From NCBI GenBank assembly GCA_019637875.1, contig JAHBUW010000004.1, positions 62,001 through 126,000 on the forward strand: 64,000 nt of DNA. The letters run 5' to 3'. The notes under the pieces were generated by a model. It did not search any database. It saw nothing but the letters and a program-made list of their open reading frames with translations, and was not told where the DNA came from. Position 1 is the stretch's first letter, and each line of letters opens with the position of its first letter. The DNA comes from Pseudobdellovibrionaceae bacterium (GTDB lineage Bacteria > Bdellovibrionota > Bdellovibrionia > Bdellovibrionales > Bdellovibrionaceae). Of this stretch, positions 57,923 through 64,000 are shown in pieces. Position numbers and translations under genes: made by a program.

Positions 57923-59533
57923 ATGGGGAAGAGGAGGGGTGACCAGAAAAGGCTGCTATCATATCTTCAAAACGAGGACGATTTACCGACGGGCCAACGC
58001 GAAACGAGAGAGCCTTTTCTATTGAAGCTTCGGAATAGCATCCCCTTTTTCATTTTGAGTTTACTGCTCTTAGCCTTGTTGGCTTCGTTAGTTCGTTCTT
58101 TACTCGGGGGCGGCGCCGATTCCCGAGCTCCGAATTTGGAAACCTTCCGTGCCTATTTCCCTTTCACTTATAGAGAGCAAGTGGATCCACGCTCGGTTTT
58201 TTCAGTGGGTGAGCAGGTGCAATCAGAATATCTATTCGCCAGTCATGCCCGCACGTCGTTAAAGTTGGGATTCGCTTCCGTGTTTTCGAATATTCGGATC
58301 GATCATGAAAGTCAGATTGTGACGGTTGCTCCGCGTTTTCCTTTACTTCAGGCGAACGGAAACATTCTTTCGATGAGTGCAATGTGTGATGGCGTCGAGT
58401 CCGGCCTGCGGGGTACGCGACATGCACCCTACGGATCAATCCTCAAACGTGTCGAGTGCGATGACGTGAAGAATGAGCTACGAATTCATTTTTCGAAGAT
58501 TCCGCTCAATATGAAGTTCCTGTTCACGATTCCCGATTTCAGCATATTTAATCCTGCTCAACTTCCGATGTATACCGACATAGGCGAGACCGCCACCGGA
58601 CCATATTTGTTGGAGTCGGTCTCGGCGGACTTGGTCAAGCTTCGAATCAATCGAAATTATCCGAAAGAGCTAAGATCCAATACGATCCCGAAGGCGGAAC
58701 TTGTTCGATACAATCCTGCGGAAACGAAGGCCTTTGTGGCCTCAATGAATCCGGACGTTCATCACGCGGCATATTTTTATGGTCAGGCATTGGACGTCCA
58801 GGACCGATCTTTACTTGAACAAAAAGGCTATAAAATCGATGTCTTCCCGACGGAGTGGTTCGTCTATTTGATCGTAAAACGCCAAATTCCCCTGAAATTA
58901 AGACGTGCCCTTCAGGCAACCGTTTACCGCTTTCAGCGTGAAGAAGGGAATCAGCTTCATCTCGGGATGCCGGCCTACTCCATCTCACCAGCCGACCGTG
59001 AGTTTTCCTTGAACGACAAAGAGTACGAACGGGCCGCTGGATTTGACGTTTTGAAAACCGCGTACGACGGTTCTTTCGTCGTTTATACGCTTGAAAGTTG
59101 GGCGCAGATCCCGATTTACGCGCGACTCATAGAAGAACTGAAAAAGAATTTTCCGAACGTTCGCCTCGAGCTGTTGGCTCGCGGTGAAGGGAAACGAATT
59201 TTTGCGGACGACGAAGTGGAAATCGCAATCTCTCTGTTGGGAATTTCGCCCTCCGATCCGTTGACCCATTTTTCGTTTCTGGAGACAACCTTGACAGGAT
59301 TCTCTGACATCCTCGCGAAGAACGAGATCGCCTCGCTCGCGATCATTGCGGATGGAGTCGAGTTCGACCGTAAGGTAAGGGAACTGGAAATCAAGGTGGC
59401 TCAGCAGGGTTTAATCGTTCCTGTGGCTCATTATCCAGGGGTGGTCGCATATCGAGGTGACCTATACCGTGATGAAGAACACGCATTCGGGTGGGGAATT
59501 CAGGCGTGGAGCTTTCGGAAAAGCGCCCGTTAA
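57923..59533 (+). CDS. Membrane-anchored family-5 solute-binding-like protein
   Basis: This 536-residue protein has a cytoplasmic basic start, one membrane helix at about residues 37-58 (PFFILSLLLLALLASLVRSL), and then a periplasmic domain. The phrase IGETATGPYLLESVSADLVKLRINRNYPKE is the classic SBP_bac_5 (oligopeptide/nickel-binding, DppA/OppA-type) signature. The usual WSDGxP start is degenerate, and no permease or ATPase genes accompany it, so uptake is unlikely. Divergent placement beside a sensor kinase suggests it presents a peptide ligand to the sensor. Composition is A+T-richer than the left part of the window. Confidence 0.7.
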   Translation: MGKRRGDQKRLLSYLQNEDDLPTGQRETREPFLLKLRNSIPFFILSLLLLALLASLVRSLLGGGADSRAPNLETFRAYFPFTYREQVDPRSVFSVGEQVQSEYLFASHARTSLKLGFASVFSNIRIDHESQIVTVAPRFPLLQANGNILSMSAMCDGVESGLRGTRHAPYGSILKRVECDDVKNELRIHFSKIPLNMKFLFTIPDFSIFNPAQLPMYTDIGETATGPYLLESVSADLVKLRINRNYPKELRSNTIPKAELVRYNPAETKAFVASMNPDVHHAAYFYGQALDVQDRSLLEQKGYKIDVFPTEWFVYLIVKRQIPLKLRRALQATVYRFQREEGNQLHLGMPAYSISPADREFSLNDKEYERAAGFDVLKTAYDGSFVVYTLESWAQIPIYARLIEELKKNFPNVRLELLARGEGKRIFADDEVEIAISLLGISPSDPLTHFSFLETTLTGFSDILAKNEIASLAIIADGVEFDRKVRELEIKVAQQGLIVPVAHYPGVVAYRGDLYRDEEHAFGWGIQAWSFRKSAR

Positions 59534-59561
59534 GTGCATGGTACAGGGAGCGAGAAGTGCT

Positions 59562-60329
59562 TTAGCTTTCCTGTTTTAATGCTTTCAACGCGACTATGGA
59601 TTCCTCAATGAGCTCATCCAAATTTTGCGAGAAGCTTTCCATGTCATAGTCTTTGTATTTAGCGCGGGCAAGAGCTCGGGCCGGGTGAGCAGCAAAGCCA
59701 CGAGCCGACAATTCTGGTCGCTGCTTGAGATAAATCGCATCAGCAGCTTCTTTGCCAGATGCTTCATAAATTTCGGCACCGGTTTTCCATGGGGCTGCTC
59801 CCCGAATACAGAAGTCTTCGATCTTGAGATGGAATCGCGGATGAGTCAAAACGGGGAGACCTTTGCCAATAGTAAGGATCAGTGTCGGTATCACCCCGGG
59901 CGGACAGAAGAAGACTTTGCTCGCAGCTTTGGATCGTTGCAGGCAATGGGACAGAATTCGAGTTTGGAGACCTAGCCCTTCGGCGGTACTCGCCGCGGCT
60001 TGCATGGAGATCGCTGCATCTGCGTAGGCATATTGGAAGCCAATGCGATTGAGAAACGGAGATATTTCGCCACGTGACCTCATCCACTCTGCCGTCGACC
60101 GCAAATCGACAAAAAAGAAGAGTGCCATGGAACAACGGCCCAGGTATTCATGATCGCCAAACATAGTCGCTAGTTGACTCAGCTCTTCGCCAGAAACGTA
60201 GTATCGGATCTGGAAGTGCTGCAAGTTCGCCGCACGCGGAGATTCACAGGTCGCAGCTAGGATTGTGGAAATTTGCTCGGAAGGAATTATAAATTCGGGT
60301 TCGTAAGCATCTGCACTTGAGCGACTCAT
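59562..60329 (-). CDS. Nitroreductase-fold flavoprotein
   Basis: This 255-residue protein has ESPRAANLQHFQIRYYVSGEEL (FMN-binding Ser-x-x-Asn-x-Gln region), then YLGRCSMALFFFVDL, YAYADAAISMQAAASTAEGLGLQTRI and PGVIPTLILTIGKG. This is the full order of the nitroreductase superfamily, which binds FMN and oxidises or reduces varied substrates. Members serve as azoline dehydrogenases with YcaO enzymes, and a YcaO-like gene lies four genes upstream on this strand. Its ATG overlaps the kinase stop (ATGA). The typical nitroreductase C-terminus is replaced by a helical tail. Azoline oxidation is only an inference. Confidence 0.75.
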   Translation of the reverse strand: MSRSSADAYEPEFIIPSEQISTILAATCESPRAANLQHFQIRYYVSGEELSQLATMFGDHEYLGRCSMALFFFVDLRSTAEWMRSRGEISPFLNRIGFQYAYADAAISMQAAASTAEGLGLQTRILSHCLQRSKAASKVFFCPPGVIPTLILTIGKGLPVLTHPRFHLKIEDFCIRGAAPWKTGAEIYEASGKEAADAIYLKQRPELSARGFAAHPARALARAKYKDYDMESFSQNLDELIEESIVALKALKQES

Positions 60330-61588
60330 GCGAGTGCCTTTCTCGGTATTTGTAGCTCGACTTCGAATTCCCCACTCGGCACACGCCCAAAGTTTACTTG
60401 GCCGCCCCAGGATTTGACCAAACGGTAAGTCGAAGAAAGGCCAATTCCGTGCCCTTTTACTTTTGTCGACAGTCCGTCGCGCAAGACTTTAGCCTGCAGC
60501 TCCTGAGGGATACCCGCCCCCTGATCCTGAACTTGGATAAAGATGTCATCTTGTTCCACACGTACTCTGAGAATGACCATGCCGTGCATTGGAGAGGCCT
60601 CCGCGGCGTTGTTCAATACATTTGAGATCGAGCGAACAAAGTCTATTGCATGGTCAGATGTCAAAATAACATCGCCAACCAAGTTCAGTTCCCAGCGCAG
60701 GTCGAAAGATCTGTGTTCGGAGATTTTCTCCTGAATAAGGGAATTTAAAGCCTCCCTCATGGATACTTTTGCCCCCGTGGGCTTTTCCAGAAGTGATGTA
60801 GTCATAGTACTCATCCGCGTGAAGGCATTGTCCATGAGTCGGCGCGCAGGAGCTGGAAGATTCTCGATGGTTCCCAGCGCCAGAGAAATTGCTGACATAG
60901 GACTTCGGAGATCGTGAGCAAAGCGCCTCATCTCTTCAGGAGATTTGAAGGTAGTTCTTACTTCGACAAGTTGCTTCTGCATTTGGTTGAGAGAAGTTGC
61001 GATCTCGCTCAATTCCGTAATATCTGCGACTGAGTCCGCATTCTGTCCTCTTAAAGCCTTGAACTTGGCAGTCAAATCCTGGCTGACTTCTTTGAGTGCG
61101 GAAGAGAAGAAATATCCGGCGATAGCCTGACTTAGTAAAAGGGCGATAAACATAGTCAAAAACAAGAACCAGTTCATACGTAGCTCTTGCTGCGCACGAA
61201 CGGTTCCAAAGAGGTTTTGTTTACCGGAATCAAAGAAAATCGGCTGCTCCGCACGCAAACTAAGAGAGGGGGAAGAACTCTGCGGAGACATATCGGGGAA
61301 GAGACTGCCACCGATTTCGTCAAAGAATTCTATGCGAGCTGGAGCTCCATTGGCCAAAATCTCTTTAAGAACGAGTTGAGTCCGCTTGAGATCCCCCGCA
61401 AGAATTTGCATTCGATAGACATTTATGGCGGCGTCAAGTTGAGACTCAAATATCTGTTTGGAGGTCGCGTAGACATTTATCATCACAACGGCGAACGCGA
61501 TCAAAGCAGCGAATAGCATTGCCTGAGTCATTTTTATGAACCCCAGGGACGCCATGTAGCTTTGAAAAGAACGTTCGCTTCTGATCAT
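60326..61588 (-). CDS. Membrane sensor histidine kinase, second of the pair
   Basis: This 420-residue kinase has two transmembrane helices (about residues 20-40 and 140-165; FLFLTMFIALLLSQAIAGYFF) around a periplasmic domain of about 95 residues, then HAMP-like residues, HisKA with FAHDLRSPMSAISLAL and a HATPase domain with QDQGAGIP and GHGIGLSSTYRL. It lies between the solute-binding-protein gene (overlap ATGA) and the nitroreductase gene (overlap ATGA), so one message encodes all three. No response regulator is in the window. The HDxRSPxSAI box is like that of the first kinase. Confidence 0.88.
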   Translation of the reverse strand: MIRSERSFQSYMASLGFIKMTQAMLFAALIAFAVVMINVYATSKQIFESQLDAAINVYRMQILAGDLKRTQLVLKEILANGAPARIEFFDEIGGSLFPDMSPQSSSPSLSLRAEQPIFFDSGKQNLFGTVRAQQELRMNWFLFLTMFIALLLSQAIAGYFFSSALKEVSQDLTAKFKALRGQNADSVADITELSEIATSLNQMQKQLVEVRTTFKSPEEMRRFAHDLRSPMSAISLALGTIENLPAPARRLMDNAFTRMSTMTTSLLEKPTGAKVSMREALNSLIQEKISEHRSFDLRWELNLVGDVILTSDHAIDFVRSISNVLNNAAEASPMHGMVILRVRVEQDDIFIQVQDQGAGIPQELQAKVLRDGLSTKVKGHGIGLSSTYRLVKSWGGQVNFGRVPSGEFEVELQIPRKALA

Positions 61589-63078
61589 TTTCTCGCCTTT
61601 AGAATTGTATAGTAGGGCAGCGTTTCGATGGTTAACGGCGCTTCGGATAAATCTACGGACGATTTTCCAAGAAAAGTGGTCGATACATGGAAAAGCGGAA
61701 GGATTGAATGTGTTTCAATCACTTCCTTCATTAAATCTCGATATGCCGGGATCGGATCCGACACTTTTGACGTCCGAATTTCATGCATACGTCGCTTGAA
61801 ATTCCCTTTCATGCTGTCGTCAGACGGAATTATATTCGGTTCGGTTTCGAAGTAGTAAGAAAGGGCACCGTCGAAATTGATTGCGTCTACTCCGACGCCA
61901 GCAAGCACGAGGTCGGCAACACCCGCTTGGCGTTGATTTTCAATTTCCTGGATTTTTGTTTCGATGAACACGCAAGGAAAAGGCAGCGTACGGCATAGTG
62001 ACTGCTCGACGGCCTTGATCATTTCGTTCGGAATTCGGTCCGGAGCATAAAGGATCTTCACATCTTTGTGTTTCCAGGATTTTTTTAAGTCATCCATCGA
62101 GTTTTTTTCTATCTTGGGAGGCGTAGAGGAGTATAGCTGTTGGCCTTTCGGATAGACTTGGTCGGCAGGCACCGCAAATTCGACGATTTCGGAGAGAGCT
62201 TTAAAATCTCCGTGAGTTCTTAGATACTGAATAAGGGTACGGAATTCTCGGACATCTGATCGGCCCGCGAAACGTAGAGAAATTAGCCCATCTAGATGAC
62301 GTCGCCAAGACGTAGGCATTGGCCCGAGAAGCGCAACGTCTTTTTTTAGTGCGAAGCTAGGGATGTTGATAACCATTGGCCATGTGTCATCTTTCAATGT
62401 CCGGACAGAGACTGGCGCTTTTGGGCGACGGACAATTACCGTATCGAACATACGATCGTGCGTATGAATCCAGTAGGGATTTTTGGAAAGCTCAAGTTCT
62501 GTTTCTGATGCGCGCTTTAGAACGTATGCGCCTGAGCTAACGTTCGTACTCATTTCTCCATTTTCAATTCGAGCCAATCCGTACATTGGCTCACAGAGCC
62601 TTTCGAGAAACTTCATGGCCGATATATTTTCACGTAGCTCGAAGTTAACTTCGCGCGGCGATTGAGCCTTGATGCTAACATAGGAGTTGAAGACGCTTGG
62701 AACGTCTTTCGAAATTGCTCGCTTGGCGTTGTTGAAGCTGGATACAACATCGGAGGCCGTGATGGCTTCTCCATTGGACCACTTAGTATCTCTAAGGCGG
62801 AACGTTAAAGATCTTTTCGAGGCATCGATCTTCCATGATTCGGCGAGCGCGGCAGTAATTCCGCCGCGCCCGTCAAACTCCACGAGACCCGTACCGATAG
62901 AATACGATATCTGAACGTCCGGCATAATCGCCACTCGCCGTAAATCGACGGGAAGGCGATAGTCCTGATAGATATGCAATGTACTTCTATCCACGTTCGA
63001 GCCTTTCGCCGCGAAAGAGAGGATCATCGCGGATGAAACCGTTTTCAAAAGCTTAAAAAGTTGTAGTCGGATTGACAT
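61585..63078 (-). CDS. Family-5 extracellular solute-binding protein
   Basis: This 497-residue protein has a hydrophobic N-terminus (SAMILSFAAKG) acting as a signal and then the SBP_bac_5 fold: GITAALAESWKIDASKRSLTFRL, the conserved TKWSNGEAITASDVV, NVSSGAYVLKRASETELELSKNPYW and a late DINFDGALSYY-like segment (VDAINFDGALSYYFE). These proteins bind peptides, nickel or sugars in the periplasm. No transporter genes accompany it. The next gene on the strand is a sensor kinase, so a sensing role is inferred. It overlaps the 118-residue gene by 26 bases. Confidence 0.85.
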   Translation of the reverse strand: MSIRLQLFKLLKTVSSAMILSFAAKGSNVDRSTLHIYQDYRLPVDLRRVAIMPDVQISYSIGTGLVEFDGRGGITAALAESWKIDASKRSLTFRLRDTKWSNGEAITASDVVSSFNNAKRAISKDVPSVFNSYVSIKAQSPREVNFELRENISAMKFLERLCEPMYGLARIENGEMSTNVSSGAYVLKRASETELELSKNPYWIHTHDRMFDTVIVRRPKAPVSVRTLKDDTWPMVINIPSFALKKDVALLGPMPTSWRRHLDGLISLRFAGRSDVREFRTLIQYLRTHGDFKALSEIVEFAVPADQVYPKGQQLYSSTPPKIEKNSMDDLKKSWKHKDVKILYAPDRIPNEMIKAVEQSLCRTLPFPCVFIETKIQEIENQRQAGVADLVLAGVGVDAINFDGALSYYFETEPNIIPSDDSMKGNFKRRMHEIRTSKVSDPIPAYRDLMKEVIETHSILPLFHVSTTFLGKSSVDLSEAPLTIETLPYYTILKARK

Positions 63079-63409
63079 CACGAACGCCAGCGATCAGTAT
63101 CTGCAATCTTTGAACTTCTGACTTCATCAGCTCGAGTTCTTCGCGGGTTCCAAGAGATTCGATTTCTCCTTTTTCGTTCAGGCCAAAAATTTCGCCTTGT
63201 AGTCGAGATTTTTCTGCCGTGATCGCCAGCGAGCGCAGCAGATCTTCGACGTCTCGGCTTTCGCTTACGACTTTGCGAGGTGCATGGAATAGCGAGCTTT
63301 TAAGTAAACCTGTTTGGTCTCCTTGGATCTCGCTTTTGCTGAGAGCAGCATGTACGTTGGGACCTGTAGCCAGGATTCCCGTTAAGCTAAGAATCAGTTT
63401 TTTCAGCAT
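63053..63409 (-). CDS. Small secreted helical protein
   Basis: This 118-residue protein has a signal peptide (KKLILSLTGILATGPNVHA). The mature part is mostly helical with a coiled-coil-like C-terminal half (EELELMKSEVQRLQILIAG) and a final DVNPTTTF. AGGAGG stands before the ATG. It lies between the YcaO-like gene and the solute-binding protein in one run, so it could be a periplasmic partner. A modified-peptide substrate is also conceivable, but the signal peptide is unusual for that. No family was recognised. Confidence 0.6.
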   Translation of the reverse strand: MLKKLILSLTGILATGPNVHAALSKSEIQGDQTGLLKSSLFHAPRKVVSESRDVEDLLRSLAITAEKSRLQGEIFGLNEKGEIESLGTREELELMKSEVQRLQILIAGVRDVNPTTTF

Positions 63410-63418
63410 CTAGCCTCC

Positions 63419-64000
63419 TCAGGCGACAAAGTGCCTTTTTAGTTTGAGATTTGGACTTTCCTTGAATTCCAGTTTCAAAAAGTCAGGAGACGTGGCTTTC
63501 ACCACATGTAAATCCCCCTGCGCTAAGCGTTGGATATTGGCGGCTGCGATCACGGGCATCGGTAAACCGCGCCAAGATTTCTCGACTTTATGCCAGCTCC
63601 ATACTTCGCCATTCATCCACTCGATCTCTGTTGGGGAGGCTTTCCATAGGGCTGTGATGTGCTTGAATATCTCGTCCTTTGGATCTTTGGACTGGGCAAG
63701 CCAAGGTAAAAGCTCAGCGCACGCGACGCTACGAGAGAGTTCCGTATGGGATCGCATATAGGCTTTATGTGCAGTCTCTCCGGAACCGTGCGATATCAAT
63801 GGCCGCCCCGGTTGAACTAGCGACTCCGCGAGAAGGCTGATGGTCGAAGTTCGACCGGCAGTCCCCAACATGACTTGAGTTATTAGATAGCCATGTGCCA
63901 GCATCCGGTTCGTTTCGAACTGCTTAGGCAAAGTTTCTAGAGAGATATGAACAAATGGGATCTGACCGTAGTAATGTCTTAACACGGTATCACGTTCTGC
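63419..64000 (-). CDS. C-terminal part of a YcaO-like protein (start outside window)
   Basis: The frame is open to the right edge, so the gene is cut; the visible 193 residues are its C-terminus. The first visible residues AERDTVLRHYYGQIPF match the ERDxxLxxW/Y stretch in the middle of YcaO domains, and HGSGETAHKAYMRSHTELSRSV fits the conserved GxGxxxxxAxxxAxxEl segment. The end VVKATSPDFLKLEF resembles the usual C-terminal strand. YcaO enzymes activate peptide amides with ATP to form azolines, thioamides or amidines. This assignment rests on a partial protein. Confidence 0.55.
   Translation of the reverse strand, partial: AERDTVLRHYYGQIPFVHISLETLPKQFETNRMLAHGYLITQVMLGTAGRTSTISLLAESLVQPGRPLISHGSGETAHKAYMRSHTELSRSVACAELLPWLAQSKDPKDEIFKHITALWKASPTEIEWMNGEVWSWHKVEKSWRGLPMPVIAAANIQRLAQGDLHVVKATSPDFLKLEFKESPNLKLKRHFVA

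Larger units (their letters stand above)
56693..64000. other. A+T-richer segment with SBP-kinase pairs and YcaO-like gene
   Basis: From about 56.7 kb to the right edge the sequence is visibly less G+C-rich than the rest (more A/T at third codon positions, more Ile, Asn, Lys and Ser), in all seven genes. Gene content is also distinct: two kinase/solute-binding-protein pairs, a nitroreductase-fold protein and a YcaO-like protein. Foreign origin is plausible. No integrase, repeat or tRNA was found at the left edge. Confidence 0.6.

Noticed and set aside
1-64000. tRNA, rRNA, CRISPR arrays, insertion sequences, integrase or attachment sites
   Set aside because: I scanned for cloverleaf-type ends, spaced identical repeats and transposase motifs and found none convincing. 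A covariance-model search would be decisive.

Overview
The window is G+C-rich, densely packed bacterial chromosome. I see no rRNA, tRNA, CRISPR array, transposase or integrase. Four lipoproteins carry an unusual L-x-F-Q-N-C signal-peptide end that I associate with Bdellovibrionales. Together with several PAS-rich histidine kinases, a single-domain response regulator, CheX and a diguanylate cyclase, this points to a predatory or free-living member of Bdellovibrionota. That assignment is inference, because no marker rRNA is present. Half of the convergent gene pairs (7 of 14) overlap by exactly 4 bp through a shared YTAR stop.

Layout. 1-5.7 kb is a codirectional run: ASCH, VOC, GNAT, YaeQ, nitronate monooxygenase, DUF2062 and metG. 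5.7-17.6 kb mixes signalling (four-PAS kinase plus receiver), a plant-type short tRNase Z, a cysteine-rich copper-storage-like protein, a LysR/YceI/pirin group sharing an 18/21 conserved operator, a CheX-like protein and two membrane proteins (AI-2E family, YihY). 17.7-23 kb is a heavy-metal RND efflux operon with TolC but no visible periplasmic adaptor. 23-38.7 kb holds secreted proteins and lipoproteins, an S8 protease behind an Rhs-type fragment, an HNH protein, a GGDEF enzyme, a cation/proton antiporter, an alpha/beta hydrolase and a seven-repeat cysteine-rich lipoprotein. 38.8-48.9 kb holds feoAB, an Old Yellow Enzyme, a 5'-nucleotidase, a ChaN/TraB-like protein, an ABC-F ATPase and a hybrid kinase.

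49.1-54.0 kb is the standout region. A 53-residue helix-plus-tail peptide with a perfect ribosome binding site is followed by six tightly coupled genes: a tetrapyrrole-methylase-fold methyltransferase resembling split borosin N-methyltransferases, two 2-oxoglutarate/Fe(II) oxygenases, a HEAGH metalloprotease-like protein, an ABC exporter with an unusually short ATPase domain, and a HExxH protein resembling 2-oxoglutarate-dependent HExxH peptide beta-hydroxylases. I read this as a candidate peptide natural product (RiPP) pathway, with peptide, tailoring enzymes, possible leader peptidase and exporter in one operon.

56.7-64 kb is a visibly more A+T-rich segment. Two family-5 solute-binding proteins are each paired with a histidine kinase, and a nitroreductase-fold protein and the end of a YcaO-like protein lie in the same segment. 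It looks like a second, separate peptide-modification or peptide-sensing locus, cut off by the right edge.
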